Origin: Actinomycetota bacterium
Lineage (GTDB): Bacteria; Actinomycetota; Thermoleophilia; Miltoncostaeales; Miltoncostaeaceae
Direction: 5' to 3'
DNA length: 64,000 nt
NCBI GenBank assembly: GCA_016870155.1
Contig: VGCE01000006.1
Span: 36,052 to 100,051 of the forward strand
Positions 1-8,532 of this stretch are shown in pieces. Position 1 is the first letter of the stretch. Every line of letters begins with the position of its first letter. A program made the position numbers and the translations under genes. Below the pieces are notes generated by a model, which saw only the letters and a list, made by a program, of their open reading frames with translations, had not been told where the DNA came from and made no database searches.

Positions 1-161
1 TCGCGGGCTGGCTCGCCATGGCGGTGGCCGACGGCCCCACCGCGCGCGAGTTCGGCCTGGGCCTGGGCTGGCAACTGGCACTCCCGCTGAGCGGCCTGCT
101 CTACGGAGCCATGACCCTCGACTCCGCGCTGCGAGGCCCACGAGGAGGCGGCTGGAGATAG
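1..161 (+). CDS. C-terminal end of a membrane protein (partial)
   Basis: An open frame enters from the left edge (first full codon at 3) and stops at TAG 159-161. The last 52 residues include a hydrophobic stretch (GLGWQLALPLSGLLYGAMTL) followed by a short basic tail ending in GGGWR. This pattern fits the final transmembrane helix and cytosolic tail of a polytopic membrane protein, possibly a membrane glycosyltransferase, but too little is present to assign a family. A block of four GGTGACWGTCACC palindromes begins 13 bases after the stop. Confidence 0.5.
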   Translation, partial: AGWLAMAVADGPTAREFGLGLGWQLALPLSGLLYGAMTLDSALRGPRGGGWR

Positions 162-174
162 CGACCGGCCCATC

Positions 175-311
175 CGTGACAGTCACCGGAGACAACTGGT
201 GACAGTCACCATGAGTGGCGCGGCGGCGGCGACTGGCGCTCGCAAGCAGGGAATTTTGGCCTGAGGGCGCCAGGGGGTGACAGTCACCGCGATCGGGTGG
301 TGACTGTCACC
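175..311. repeat. REP-like palindrome block A (four copies in two doublets)
   Basis: Four copies of the 13-bp near-palindrome GGTGACWGTCACC lie at 175-187 (first base C instead of G), 198-210, 276-288 and 299-311. Copies 1-2 and copies 3-4 form doublets, each with exactly 10 nt between the 13-mers (23 bp centre to centre). The doublets are separated by 65 nt. The first three copies have A at the centre and the last has T. The last copy is centred 45 bp upstream of the predicted start of the following protease gene. Confidence 0.85.
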
Positions 312-349
312 GGGGGTAAGTGGCCCGGGTCAGGTCTAGCCTGACGCGC

Positions 350-1594
350 GTGAGGTGCCGTTTCCTGCTCGTGTCGCTGCTGGCCGCGCTCGCCGTTGCA
401 CCGGCGGCCGTGGCGGACATTCCCCCGGGCGTGCCGGATCCCCTCGCCGCCGAGCCGCTCAACCGCGCGGCGCTCATCGCCATGCCGGCGGTGTGGCAGG
501 TGGAGGTGGCCGCTTACATGACCGGCCTGCAGACCAAGGACGGTACGGTCATCGCCCTTCCGCCGCGCGCGCGCAACGTGCGCCGCGAGGGCACCGCCTT
601 CGCCGTCACCCCCGACGGCTACCTGGTCACCGCCCTGCACGTGATCCAGCCCACGGCCGACGACCTGGCCCAGGCCGCGTACTTCCAGTACCTGGCCGTG
701 TCCGGCAAGCCGCACAGCGCCGCAATCGCGGCGCAGTGGGTGAAGGACAACGAGGCCACGCCCGTGGGGCTGGCCCCCGTGCAGCGCGTGGTGCGGGCAT
801 CGGCCGCCGGCGCCGCCGCGCGCACCAACCGGGGCGCGGCACCGCAGGTGATCGAGACCGATGAGCTGCGCGACATCGCGGTGATCCGCGTGCCCAACGT
901 CACCGACACCCCTTCCATCGGCCTCGACCGCGGCCTCGACCCCGGCACGCCGGTGGCCACGCTGGGCTTCGGTGATGAGGACCCCTTCGCCGGGCCCCAA
1001 CGCGGTGCGCTCGTTCCCGCCGTGCGCTTCGGCGTAATCGGTGAGACCGGTGAGATGGAGAAGAACCCGCTGAGGATCCTCACCCTCATCACGAATGAGG
1101 TGCAGAAGGGCGACTCGGGCGGACCGGCCGTGGACCGCAACGGGCGCGCCCGCGGCGTGGTGCTGATCAAGCGCGCGGCGGGCGGCGGCGCCATGGCCCC
1201 CACCGACGAGATCCTGCGCGTGCTCGACCGCGCCAACATCCGGGGCTGGGAGGGCCGCACGCAGTCGCTCTACCGCGACGCCATCGATCGCGTCACCAAG
1301 TTCGACCTCGCAGGCGCGCGCGCCGACCTGCGCCGCACCCTGGCCAGCTACCCCGCCCACGGGTTGGCGGCCTACGAGATCGCCCAGCTCGACCAGCTCA
1401 AGCGCGCCCGCCTCAGCCTGGCGGGCGAGCCCTGGTACAAGGGCGGCCTGGTGGCCGCGGGCATCACCGGGCTGGTGATCGCGCTCATCCTCGCCGTGCT
1501 GCTGTGGAAGGCCGTCAACCGGTCGCCCGGCGTGCTGGGCCCGCGCGACCGCAAGGCGCCCTTCGACCAGGAGGGCGGCGAGGACGAGCCCTAG
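350..1594 (+). CDS. Secreted/membrane-anchored trypsin-like serine protease
   Basis: Start GTG 350 is chosen because a -10 hexamer TAGCCT (337-342) lies 7 nt upstream; the longer GTG start at 320 would lie upstream of that promoter. The 414-residue product begins with a signal sequence (RCRFLLVSLLAALAVAPAA). The chymotrypsin-fold triad is visible: His97 in TALHVIQ, Asp175 in DIAVIRV and Ser256 in GDSGGPA. The C-terminal part has a helical region rich in Ala/Arg and one transmembrane segment (GLVAAGITGLVIALILAVLLW) before an acidic cytosolic tail, so the protease would be held on the outer face of the membrane. The family is HtrA-like without a PDZ domain. The stop codon overlaps the stop of the convergent prolyl oligopeptidase by three bases. 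Confidence 0.85.
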   Translation: MRCRFLLVSLLAALAVAPAAVADIPPGVPDPLAAEPLNRAALIAMPAVWQVEVAAYMTGLQTKDGTVIALPPRARNVRREGTAFAVTPDGYLVTALHVIQPTADDLAQAAYFQYLAVSGKPHSAAIAAQWVKDNEATPVGLAPVQRVVRASAAGAAARTNRGAAPQVIETDELRDIAVIRVPNVTDTPSIGLDRGLDPGTPVATLGFGDEDPFAGPQRGALVPAVRFGVIGETGEMEKNPLRILTLITNEVQKGDSGGPAVDRNGRARGVVLIKRAAGGGAMAPTDEILRVLDRANIRGWEGRTQSLYRDAIDRVTKFDLAGARADLRRTLASYPAHGLAAYEIAQLDQLKRARLSLAGEPWYKGGLVAAGITGLVIALILAVLLWKAVNRSPGVLGPRDRKAPFDQEGGEDEP

Positions 1595-3438
1595 GCCTTC
1601 TCCGCCCGGCCCCCCAGGTGCTCGGCGAAGAACCCCTCCATCGCCCGATACGCCCGCATCCTGTTCTCGGGCTTGGCGAACCCGTGGCCCTCGTCGTCGG
1701 CCACGATGTACTCCACGTCCACCCCGCGCTCGGTGAGGGCCTCCACGATCTGATCGCTCTCATGCTTGGTCACCCGCGGGTCGTTGGCGCCCTGGATCAC
1801 CATGAGCGGGGTGACGATGTCGTCCACCCGCGACAGCGGCGAGCGCGCCCACATGTCCTCGCGCTCGGCCTCGATCTCGGGGTCGCCCACGAAGCGGAAC
1901 CAGGTGCTCTTGAGGAACGGCCGCCAGTACTCGGGGAACGATCGGATGAGCGTGACCAGGTTGGACGGCCCCACGAAGCTCACGGCCGCGCGGAAGCGGT
2001 CGGGCGTGAAGGTGACGCCCACCAGCGTGGCGTAGCCGCCGTACGACCCGCCGTAGATGCCGATGCGGTCGGGGTCGGCCACGCCCTCGGCCGTGGCCCA
2101 GTCCACGGCGTCCATCAGGTCGTCGTGCATCTTCCCGGCGAACTCCCGCTCGGCCGCGTGCATGAAGTGCTTGCCGAACCCGGTGGAGCCGCGGTAGTTC
2201 ACCTGCAGCACGGCGTACCCGCGGTTGGCCAGGAACTGCGCCACGCCGTCGTACCCCCAGGCGTCGCGGCTCCACGGTCCACCGTGCACGTAGAGCACCA
2301 TGGGCAGGCCGGTGGGCTCCACCCCGCGCGGGGTGGTGAGGTAGCAGTACATCGTGAGCCCATCGCGCGAGGTGATCTGCACGGGCCGCATGGGCGCGAG
2401 CTCGTCGGGCGACAGCCACGGCCGCGGCCGGAACAGGAACTCGCTCTCCCCCGTCTCGCGGTTGAACAGGTACGTGGCGCCGGGGTCGACGTCGCTGTCG
2501 AAGGCCACCACCCACATGGTCTCGTCGGCGTCGCTGCCGGTGATGCGCGGGTCGCCGTCGGCGATCTGGCGCACCTTCTCGAAGTCGCGGGCGAAGCGAT
2601 CGTCGAACGCGTGCACCACCAGGCGGTCGCGCAGGTAGGCCGCGCCCAGCAGCGTGCGGTCCTTGTCGCTGACGATCGGCATGCCGAGGTCGGCCACCTC
2701 GTCCTCGTCAATCACGGTCTGCTCACCGGTGGCCACGTCGATCGCCACCAGGCGCGAGCGGTCGGAATCCTTCGCGCTTCCCACCCACATCACGCCGCCG
2801 TCGGCGTCGAAGCCGAACGGCCCGCCGCCGTCCTCGTTGTCGAACTCCGCCAGCACGCGGAAGTCGTCCTCCTCCGAGTCACGCACCAGCAGCTGGTAGT
2901 CGCCCTCGGGGGTCTGGGCGTAGGCGCCGCGCACCTGGCCGTGGCGGTCGGCCACCCACCCGATGATGTTGCCCGGGTTGGTGGCGATCAGCGTGAGGTC
3001 GCCCGTAGCGAGGTCGAGCCGCTCCACGTCGAACACCCCGCGCTCGCGCCGGTTGGTGCTCACGATGATCTGCCCGGGCGTGGCCCGCGGCACCGACACG
3101 ATGCTGGCGCGCACGCCGTCGAAGGGCGTGAGGTCGCGCGCGGTGCCGTCGCCGGGCACGTCCACGATCATCACGTGGTGGTTCTCATCCCCGCCCTGGT
3201 CCTTGCTGTAGAGGATGTGCTTCGAGTCGCGGGTCCACGAGTAGCCCATCACCCCGCGGTCGGTGTCGCGGGTCACGGGCACGGGCTCGCCGCCCTCGAT
3301 CGGCCGCACCCACACGTTCAGCAGGCCGTCGAGCGGCGCCAGCCACGAGATCATGGTGCCGTCGGGCGACGGCTTTGCCAGTGCGCGCTCGGGGTTGTCG
3401 AAGAACTCGCCGAGCGGGATGAGTCGGGGAAGCGTCAT
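1591..3438 (-). CDS. S9 family prolyl oligopeptidase / acylaminoacyl-peptidase
   Basis: The 615-residue product has an N-terminal beta-propeller (about residues 1-360) with [17 protein letters not shown] blades. An alpha/beta-hydrolase domain follows. Its catalytic triad is Ser465 in GGSYGGY, Asp553 in GANDPRV and His585 in DEGHGF, and an HGGPW oxyanion motif precedes it. It should cleave short peptides, typically in the cytosol; no signal peptide is seen. The ATG at 3438 has a -10 TACCCT (3446-3451) 7 nt upstream, so the mRNA is probably leaderless. This promoter is back to back with that of the HicB-like gene starting at 3492. Confidence 0.9.
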   Translation of the reverse strand: MTLPRLIPLGEFFDNPERALAKPSPDGTMISWLAPLDGLLNVWVRPIEGGEPVPVTRDTDRGVMGYSWTRDSKHILYSKDQGGDENHHVMIVDVPGDGTARDLTPFDGVRASIVSVPRATPGQIIVSTNRRERGVFDVERLDLATGDLTLIATNPGNIIGWVADRHGQVRGAYAQTPEGDYQLLVRDSEEDDFRVLAEFDNEDGGGPFGFDADGGVMWVGSAKDSDRSRLVAIDVATGEQTVIDEDEVADLGMPIVSDKDRTLLGAAYLRDRLVVHAFDDRFARDFEKVRQIADGDPRITGSDADETMWVVAFDSDVDPGATYLFNRETGESEFLFRPRPWLSPDELAPMRPVQITSRDGLTMYCYLTTPRGVEPTGLPMVLYVHGGPWSRDAWGYDGVAQFLANRGYAVLQVNYRGSTGFGKHFMHAAEREFAGKMHDDLMDAVDWATAEGVADPDRIGIYGGSYGGYATLVGVTFTPDRFRAAVSFVGPSNLVTLIRSFPEYWRPFLKSTWFRFVGDPEIEAEREDMWARSPLSRVDDIVTPLMVIQGANDPRVTKHESDQIVEALTERGVDVEYIVADDEGHGFAKPENRMRAYRAMEGFFAEHLGGRAEKA

Positions 3439-3491
3439 GGGGTCGAGGGTAGCCGGGGTGAGCCGTACGGGACACGAGTACGATCAGCCAC
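3439..3491. promoter_or_regulatory. Divergent leaderless promoter pair
   Basis: Within 53 bp lie two outward -10 hexamers. TACCCT on the minus strand (3446-3451) serves the peptidase ATG at 3438, and TACGAT on the plus strand (3479-3484) serves the ATG at 3492. Each has a 7-nt spacer to its start codon. The two -35 regions must overlap, so the two genes may compete for polymerase. Confidence 0.6.
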
Positions 3492-3704
3492 ATGAAGGAT
3501 TACCTCGTCATCTACGAACAGGGCGAAGACGGCACCTGGGGTGCATACAGCCCCGACCTGTGGGGGGTCATTGCCTCGGCAGACACCCTTGAGGAGACGA
3601 AGGCGCTCATGCGCGAGGCACTGCCCGCCCACGTCGAGGCCCTGCGCGAGGCCGGGCTCGAGGTCCCCGAGCCCACGCACCAGGTGGCATTCATCGCCGC
3701 CTAA
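3492..3704 (+). CDS. HicB-like (type II antitoxin fold) small protein, solitary
   Basis: This 70-residue protein (MKDYLVIYEQGEDGTWGAYS...) matches the HicB/UPF0150 fold: an N-terminal strand, a GxWGAYSPDLWG segment, then ADTLEETKALMREALPAHVEALREAG, a helix typical of HicB proteins. HicB antitoxins normally pair with a HicA mRNA interferase carrying a C-terminal DNA-binding domain. Here neither a HicA-sized ORF nor an HTH/RHH extension is present, and the gene is flanked by a divergent peptidase and a convergent reductase. It is probably an orphan HicB-like protein with a role outside toxin-antitoxin pairing. Its TAA stop overlaps the neighbour's stop. It is probably leaderless (TACGAT, 7 nt before ATG). 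Confidence 0.75.
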   Translation: MKDYLVIYEQGEDGTWGAYSPDLWGVIASADTLEETKALMREALPAHVEALREAGLEVPEPTHQVAFIAA

Positions 3705-4222
3705 GCGGGTCGGCGGTACCACCGCTGCTCGACCCCGGACGGAAATGTGCGGCGCTCGGCGAGCGTCAGCAGCCCCCACTGCTCATCCCCCGCGAGCAGC
3801 GGAACCCCCTCGCCCAGGTCGACGGGAATCACCGTCACGATCATCTCGTCGAGCAGGCCGGCGCCCAGCACCTGCTGGATCATCAGGCCGCCGTCCACGT
3901 AGACGTCGCGATCCCCCGCCACGGCGCGCGCCTCGGCCACCAACTCCGCCGGCGTGCCGCTCACCGCGCGCACCGTGGGCTCGTCGGCATCAAGCGGCCG
4001 GTGGGTGGCCACCAGCACGGGCCTGTCGCCATAGGGCCAGTCAATGCCGAACCCCGCCACCACATCGTGCGTGCGGCGGCCCATGAGCAGCCCTCCGACC
4101 GCGGCCATGAAGGCCTCATAGCCGTAGTCCTCGCCGGCGTGCCCATCGGGCAGCCACGAGAGGTCGTCGTCGGGGCCGGCGATGAAGCCGTCCCGGGACA
4201 TTGCGATGAACACGCGGATCAT
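3701..4222 (-). CDS. Dihydrofolate reductase / RibD C-terminal family reductase
   Basis: The 173-residue product begins MIRVFIAMSRDGFIAG and has the DHFR-like Rossmann-type pattern: LLMGRRTHDV, PVLVATHRP, DRDVYVDGGLMIQQVLGAGLLDEMIVTVIPVDLGEGVPLL. Such stand-alone RibD_C proteins are NAD(P)H reductases of unknown substrate, often called YwjB/YyaP type. Start ATG 4222 is preferred because a -10-like CAGAGT (4230-4235) lies 7 nt upstream; a longer GTG start at 4249 is possible but lacks support. The stop overlaps the convergent HicB-like stop. Confidence 0.8.
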   Translation of the reverse strand: MIRVFIAMSRDGFIAGPDDDLSWLPDGHAGEDYGYEAFMAAVGGLLMGRRTHDVVAGFGIDWPYGDRPVLVATHRPLDADEPTVRAVSGTPAELVAEARAVAGDRDVYVDGGLMIQQVLGAGLLDEMIVTVIPVDLGEGVPLLAGDEQWGLLTLAERRTFPSGVEQRWYRRPA

Positions 4223-4257
4223 GCGCGCCACTCTGTCACGAGGCGCCACAACGAAGC

Positions 4258-4285
4258 GGCCCCCGAGGGGATTCCCCCGGGGGCC
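4258..4285 (-). terminator. GC-rich hairpin downstream of the secreted propeller gene
   Basis: Arms GGCCCCCG (4258-4265) and CGGGGGCC (4278-4285) are perfectly complementary around a 12-nt loop, 30 bp past the stop of the 4315-5607 gene. There is no U-tract, which is usual for intrinsic terminators in very GC-rich genomes. Confidence 0.6.
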
Positions 4286-4314
4286 ATTCGCAGCACTTCA
4301 ACCTGTGAGGCGCT

Positions 4315-5607
4315 CTACTTGATCTTGATGACCGACTCGCTCTGGGCAGTGCCGGTCGGCGCGTAGATCACCCGCAGGTTCAGCTTCTTGGCCTGCGCCT
4401 TGCGAAGCAGGGCGCGGGTCACGAGCTTGGCGTTGTCCTCGGTGGTGGTGATCACCGCCGCGGTAACGGCCTTTTTCAGCACGCGCTTGCCGATCTTGCT
4501 GCCCTTCTGCATCGACACGCGGTTGCTGGTGGCCTGCTCACGCGACATCTCGTTCGACGTCGAGCGCTCGAAGATGAAGGTGTACTTGCCCTTCTTCTCC
4601 AGCTGCACCTTCACCGTGACCACGGCGTTCTCGCCCGGTCCCGAGGTGTTCACCGTCGGGGTGGCCAGGGTGGTGGCCGGGCCGGCAGTCGGGGTGGGGG
4701 TCGGTGTTGGGGTCGGAGTTGGGGCCGGGGTGGGAGTCGGGGTCGACCCTGCCCCTGGCGTAATCGCGAGGGAGTTCGGCCGCACAGCAAGGCCCGTGAT
4801 GAAGTTGGCGTTCTGGTCGGTCCCATCCGTCTTGACTCGGCCGATGCCAGCCGCCCCGGCTTGCCCCCAGCCCCAGTACAGGTAGTCGCCGGCCACCGCG
4901 AGCGCCTTCTGGTCCAACTGAGTCAGGCCGGTGACAAACGAGTTCGTGGGACTGCTGGTCCCAGCAGCCGGCGCCTTGCTAAGGGTGCTGCTGGAGGCGC
5001 CCCAGAAGACAGACTGGCCAAATGCAACAGGGAAGACATTGGGGCCGGTGAGCCCGGTGATGAAGTTCACGTCGGCCGTCGCATTGGATGACACCCGGAC
5101 GATCTTCGAGAAGCCCGGGCTTCCGATGTAGACGTAGTCGGCGTCGGCCGACAGGGTCGTGAAAGACAGGTTCGCTCCCGGCTGTACGACGTCAGCCATG
5201 AACTGGGAGTCGCCGGTGCCATCGATGCCCACACGACGCAGTGATCCGAAACCCCCGGGGTAATAGAAGAAGGAACCTTGGAGTGCGATCAGCGACTGAG
5301 TATTGATCTGCGGATTGAACGTGAACACGTCTGACACGCCAGTCCCGCCCAGCCCTGCCTTCACGATTTTCGGAGTGCTGCCGTTCAGCCAGAAGAGGTT
5401 GGACGAGTTGATCTGAAGGCTCTTCGGCGAGGTGACTCCAGACGAGATGAAGTTCTGGTTCACCCCTGTGCCGTCAAGGTTGGCCCGACCTATCGTGGCC
5501 GCTTGGCCGTCGGCCGTCCAATAGATGTAGTCCGCGGCGCTGGCGGCACTGGCGGTGAGGCCCACGAGTGCAGTGGCGGTGGCCGCGATGACCATGCGCT
5601 TGTTCAC
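4315..5607 (-). CDS. Secreted YWTD/LDL-receptor-type beta-propeller protein
   Basis: Start GTG 5607 follows a good ribosome site (GGAGGAGA, about 6 nt upstream). Residues 1-24 are a signal peptide ending ASA. Residues about 25-290 hold repeated blades with YIYWTADG, RANLDGTGVNQNFI, LFWLNG and YLYWGWG motifs, as in low-density-lipoprotein-receptor class B propellers. A Pro/Thr-rich linker (PTPTPAPTPTPT) leads to a C-terminal domain of about 110 residues rich in Lys and Thr (EKKGKYTFIFERS). The protein is exported and probably wall- or matrix-associated; no enzymatic residues are evident. It contrasts with its neighbours by using a Shine-Dalgarno leader rather than a leaderless start. Confidence 0.75.
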   Translation of the reverse strand: MNKRMVIAATATALVGLTASAASAADYIYWTADGQAATIGRANLDGTGVNQNFISSGVTSPKSLQINSSNLFWLNGSTPKIVKAGLGGTGVSDVFTFNPQINTQSLIALQGSFFYYPGGFGSLRRVGIDGTGDSQFMADVVQPGANLSFTTLSADADYVYIGSPGFSKIVRVSSNATADVNFITGLTGPNVFPVAFGQSVFWGASSSTLSKAPAAGTSSPTNSFVTGLTQLDQKALAVAGDYLYWGWGQAGAAGIGRVKTDGTDQNANFITGLAVRPNSLAITPGAGSTPTPTPAPTPTPTPTPTPTAGPATTLATPTVNTSGPGENAVVTVKVQLEKKGKYTFIFERSTSNEMSREQATSNRVSMQKGSKIGKRVLKKAVTAAVITTTEDNAKLVTRALLRKAQAKKLNLRVIYAPTGTAQSESVIKIK

Positions 5608-5757
5608 AAGATCTCCTCCCGAAGGTCTCGGCGGGCACCACGCCGCGCCGGGGGTCGGTCAAAGGTGTCACAAGGCATACGGCCAGTTTGAGAACCAATG
5701 GCGAAAACACCACCGTTCGGCTCGCCAGGCACGCGCAACGGCCGTAGGGTTTTCACC

Positions 5758-6414
5758 ATGGACTCCCAGTGGCTGCGGCGCGTTCTCCTCGTCGACGACG
5801 ACCCCCTCATGACCCGCCTGCTGCGCGACGTGCTCGAAGGCAAGGGGTTCGAAGTAGCGTCTGCCGCGTCGGCCGCCGAAGCGCGCGATGCGCTCGTGGC
5901 TTTTGACCCCGACATCGCCCTGGTCGACCTCGAGCTGGGCGGCGGGCCTTCCGGGGTGGACATGGCGCACCTCATCCACGAGCGGCATCCCGGTGTGGTC
6001 ATCATCATCCTCACCCGTTACCCCGACCTGGCCACCGCGGGCTTCCCCGACGCCACCCTGCCCCCGGGCACGGGCTTCGTGCGCAAGGACCTGGTGGAGG
6101 AGCCCGACCAGATCGTGGCCGCCATCGACGCCGTGGTGGCCGAGCGCACCGACGAGGTGCGCCACGACCGCGACGGCGCCCGCGCGTTCGACATGCTCAC
6201 CCCGGCGCAGCTGGAGGTACTCACGCTGATGGCGCAGGGCTTCGACAACGACGCAATCGCCACGAGGCGCGGGTGCAGCGTGTCGTCGGTGGCCAACCTG
6301 ATCGCGGAGATCTACCGGCGGCTGGGGATCGATCCGCGTGGAGAGCTCAACCCGCGCGTCGAGGCCGTGCGGCAGTTCGCGCAGGCAGCCGGAATGCCCG
6401 AGCGCACGTCGTGA
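5758..6414 (+). CDS. NarL/LuxR-type response regulator
   Basis: The 218-residue product has an N-terminal receiver with the acidic cluster Asp13-Asp14-Asp15, phospho-acceptor Asp57 (ALVDLELGG), a Thr switch residue (IILTRYP) and Lys (GFVRKDL). A C-terminal LuxR-type helix-turn-helix follows (LTPAQLEVLTLMAQG, CSVSSVANLIAEIYRRLGI). It would activate or repress transcription when phosphorylated by the kinase encoded immediately downstream. The ATG 5758 has -10 TAGGGT (5745-5750) 7 nt upstream, a clear leaderless start. The stop overlaps the kinase GTG by GTGA, giving translational coupling. Confidence 0.9.
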   Translation: MDSQWLRRVLLVDDDPLMTRLLRDVLEGKGFEVASAASAAEARDALVAFDPDIALVDLELGGGPSGVDMAHLIHERHPGVVIIILTRYPDLATAGFPDATLPPGTGFVRKDLVEEPDQIVAAIDAVVAERTDEVRHDRDGARAFDMLTPAQLEVLTLMAQGFDNDAIATRRGCSVSSVANLIAEIYRRLGIDPRGELNPRVEAVRQFAQAAGMPERTS

Positions 6415-8099
6415 TCAGCCGCCGCCTCGGCGGTGCGAGCGCCCTGAGCTGGCCGGCGTTCTGGGTGTGCCTGGTGACGTCCATCGCCGGGAACCTGACC
6501 GACCGCTTCACGGTGCAGTCGGGCTTCAACATCGTGCTGAACCTGGCCGCCAACGTGGTGGCCGTGGCCGCGATGTTCGCGGTGATGCTCGCGCTGCGGC
6601 CCCTGCTGCTGCGCGACGCCGCCGTGACGCCCCGCCCCGGTCGGGCGATCGTGATGTTCGTGATCGGCGCGGCCACCCGGGGAGTGGTGCTCGGCCTGCT
6701 GCTCGGCCTCATGGGGACAGGCGAGCCGCGCCTGCTGTTCCGGGTGATCGCATCGGTGGTCACCCTCACGCTCGCGATGGCGATCTGCGCGACGATCGTC
6801 GACCTCGTGCGCACCGGGCAGGCGCGCCGTCGCGCGCTGCGCGCTGAAGCGGAGGGGCTGCAGCGAGCGGAAGACGAGGCGCTGGCCAAGGCGACGGGAA
6901 TCCAGGAGAGGGCGACCGCGCAGGTGCGGAGCCTGCTGCTCGATCGCCTGACGACGCTGCAGGGCGGCGAGGCCGACGACCTCGCGCCGGGATTGCGGGC
7001 CGACGCCGATGAGGTGATCCGCCCGATGAGCCATGAGATGGTGGCCCTGCCGGCCCCGGCGCCACGGGTAGATGAGAGGCCTGACGTCGGGCGGATCCGA
7101 TGGGGTGACGTGTGGTCCGCGGCATCGCTGGGCCAGCCGTTCCGGCCGTTCTGGGGTGCGGTGCTGCTCATGGTGATGAGCCTGTCGATGCTCACCGCCT
7201 ACAACGCCAGCCTCCCGCGCGGGCTTGCATACGCCGTGATCGGGGGGCTTCTCATCGCCGGCGTGCTCGTCGTGCTGGGGCGGGTCGTGACGCCGCGCCT
7301 TCGCACGATGGGCCCGCGTGCGCGAACCGCCACGCTCATCGCCAGCATGATCGGGGCACTGGTAGCTGCAGCGATCCCGTGGGGCCTGATCATGGATGCC
7401 GCGGGCAGCGACGATGCGTGGCGCAGCCCCATCAGCATCGTCATCGGAGGGCTCGTGGTCACTCTGGGGCTGGCCATCGAGCAGGGGTTCCGCCGGCAGG
7501 CGGAGGGTGCCGATGCGGAGCTCGTGGCCGCCAACGCGCGCCTGAAGTACGCGGCGGCCGTCGCCGGAGCCGCGGCGTGGCATGAGGAGCGCCGGGTGTC
7601 GCGGGCACTGCACGGCCCGGTGCAGACCGCCGTGCGCGCGGCGGCCATGCGCATCGACCAAGGCGACCTGGCCGGCGCGGAGCGACTCCTTGTCGACGCC
7701 CTGGGTCACCTCGAGCCCGACCCGCAGCGCACCGGCGTGCGGGATGCGCTCACGGGGGTGGCGAAGGCGTGGGATGGCCTGTGCGCGGTGGACGTCGAGC
7801 TAACCGACGAGCTCGCGACGCGCATCGACGACGACCCGCCACTGGCATCGTCAGTGGTGGACATCTGCACCGACGCCTGCTCGAACGCCGTGCGCCACGG
7901 CGGCGCGACCAACGTGGCCATGCGTGCACAGCCGACTGGCGACGCCCTCGAGCTGGTGGTGTCGGACGACGGCGCCCCGGATGCCACCGCCGGGACCCCC
8001 GGCATGGGCTCCGCGATACTCGATGACGTCAGTATCGAGTGGCTGCGCCGTCGCGAGGGCGAGCGCACCGTGCTGCGAGCCACCCTGCCGCTGGGATGA
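6411..8099 (+). CDS. NarL-type membrane sensor histidine kinase
   Basis: The 562-residue protein starts at GTG 6411, overlapping the response regulator. It has two blocks of hydrophobic helices (about residues 15-130 and 245-355) separated by a charged cytosolic segment. The conserved H-box follows with His401 in SRALHGPVQTAV, in the style of HisKA_3/NarX kinases. The ATP-binding N-box is DACSNAVRHGGATN and a G-box-like GTPGMGSAILDD ends the domain. With the upstream regulator it forms a complete two-component system. There is no recognisable extracellular sensor domain, so the stimulus is probably sensed within or at the membrane. Confidence 0.85.
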   Translation: MISRRLGGASALSWPAFWVCLVTSIAGNLTDRFTVQSGFNIVLNLAANVVAVAAMFAVMLALRPLLLRDAAVTPRPGRAIVMFVIGAATRGVVLGLLLGLMGTGEPRLLFRVIASVVTLTLAMAICATIVDLVRTGQARRRALRAEAEGLQRAEDEALAKATGIQERATAQVRSLLLDRLTTLQGGEADDLAPGLRADADEVIRPMSHEMVALPAPAPRVDERPDVGRIRWGDVWSAASLGQPFRPFWGAVLLMVMSLSMLTAYNASLPRGLAYAVIGGLLIAGVLVVLGRVVTPRLRTMGPRARTATLIASMIGALVAAAIPWGLIMDAAGSDDAWRSPISIVIGGLVVTLGLAIEQGFRRQAEGADAELVAANARLKYAAAVAGAAAWHEERRVSRALHGPVQTAVRAAAMRIDQGDLAGAERLLVDALGHLEPDPQRTGVRDALTGVAKAWDGLCAVDVELTDELATRIDDDPPLASSVVDICTDACSNAVRHGGATNVAMRAQPTGDALELVVSDDGAPDATAGTPGMGSAILDDVSIEWLRRREGERTVLRATLPLG

Positions 8100-8122
8100 A
8101 TCCCCCTGATACCGTCGCCCCC

Positions 8123-8503
8123 GTGGACGACCGGCCTCTCGTCATCGCCCTCTGCCCCGACCTCATGATGCGGTCGCGTATCGAGAGCGGGCTCGACATC
8201 GCGGGCTACCGGCTGCGCGTAGCGGGCGGGCCCACCCGGCTGGCCGAGGCGCTGGCCGAGGAGTCGCCGGCCTGCCTGCTGATCGACCTCGAGGCCGGGG
8301 ACGACGCCATCGCGGTGATCGTGGGGCTGCGGGCCGACCCAGCCACGGCCGCGCTGCCACTGGCCGCGTTCGCCGGGCACACGAACGTGGACCTGCTCGA
8401 CCGGGCGAAGGCTGCTGGGGCCGATCCGGTGGTGGCCCGGGGCCAGGCGGCGATCAGCACCGGCAAGGTCGTGGAGCAGGCCATCGCCGCGCACGGCGCC
8501 TAG
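8123..8503 (+). CDS. Degenerate receiver-domain (pseudo-receiver) protein
   Basis: The roughly 126-residue product shows a CheY-like pattern (PLVIALCPDLMMRSRIESGLDIAGY, ACLLIDLEAGDD, ADPATAALPLAAFAG). The N-terminal acidic pair is reduced to CPD, and the conserved Lys near the end is replaced (DPVVARGQAA). The Asp in LLIDLE is kept. It is probably a pseudo-receiver that cannot be phosphorylated normally, perhaps modulating the kinase. Two starts are possible: ATG 8096, overlapping the kinase stop (ATGA), or GTG 8123, which has -10 TACCGT (8110-8115) exactly 7 nt upstream. The latter would make it independently transcribed as a leaderless mRNA. Confidence 0.65.
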   Translation: MDDRPLVIALCPDLMMRSRIESGLDIAGYRLRVAGGPTRLAEALAEESPACLLIDLEAGDDAIAVIVGLRADPATAALPLAAFAGHTNVDLLDRAKAAGADPVVARGQAAISTGKVVEQAIAAHGA

Positions 8504-8532
8504 GCGCGCCGCGCGCGATACCCTGCCGCCAC

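Noticed and set aside
1504..3495. 663-codon plus-strand open frame over the peptidase gene
   Set aside because: It is antisense to a prolyl oligopeptidase with an intact catalytic triad. Its translation is His/Gly/Arg/Val-rich, as expected of GC-rich mirror frames.
8504..8532. Cobalamin riboswitch upstream of metH
   Set aside because: Only 29 bp separate the genes and the -10 lies 8 nt before the start, so no leader exists.
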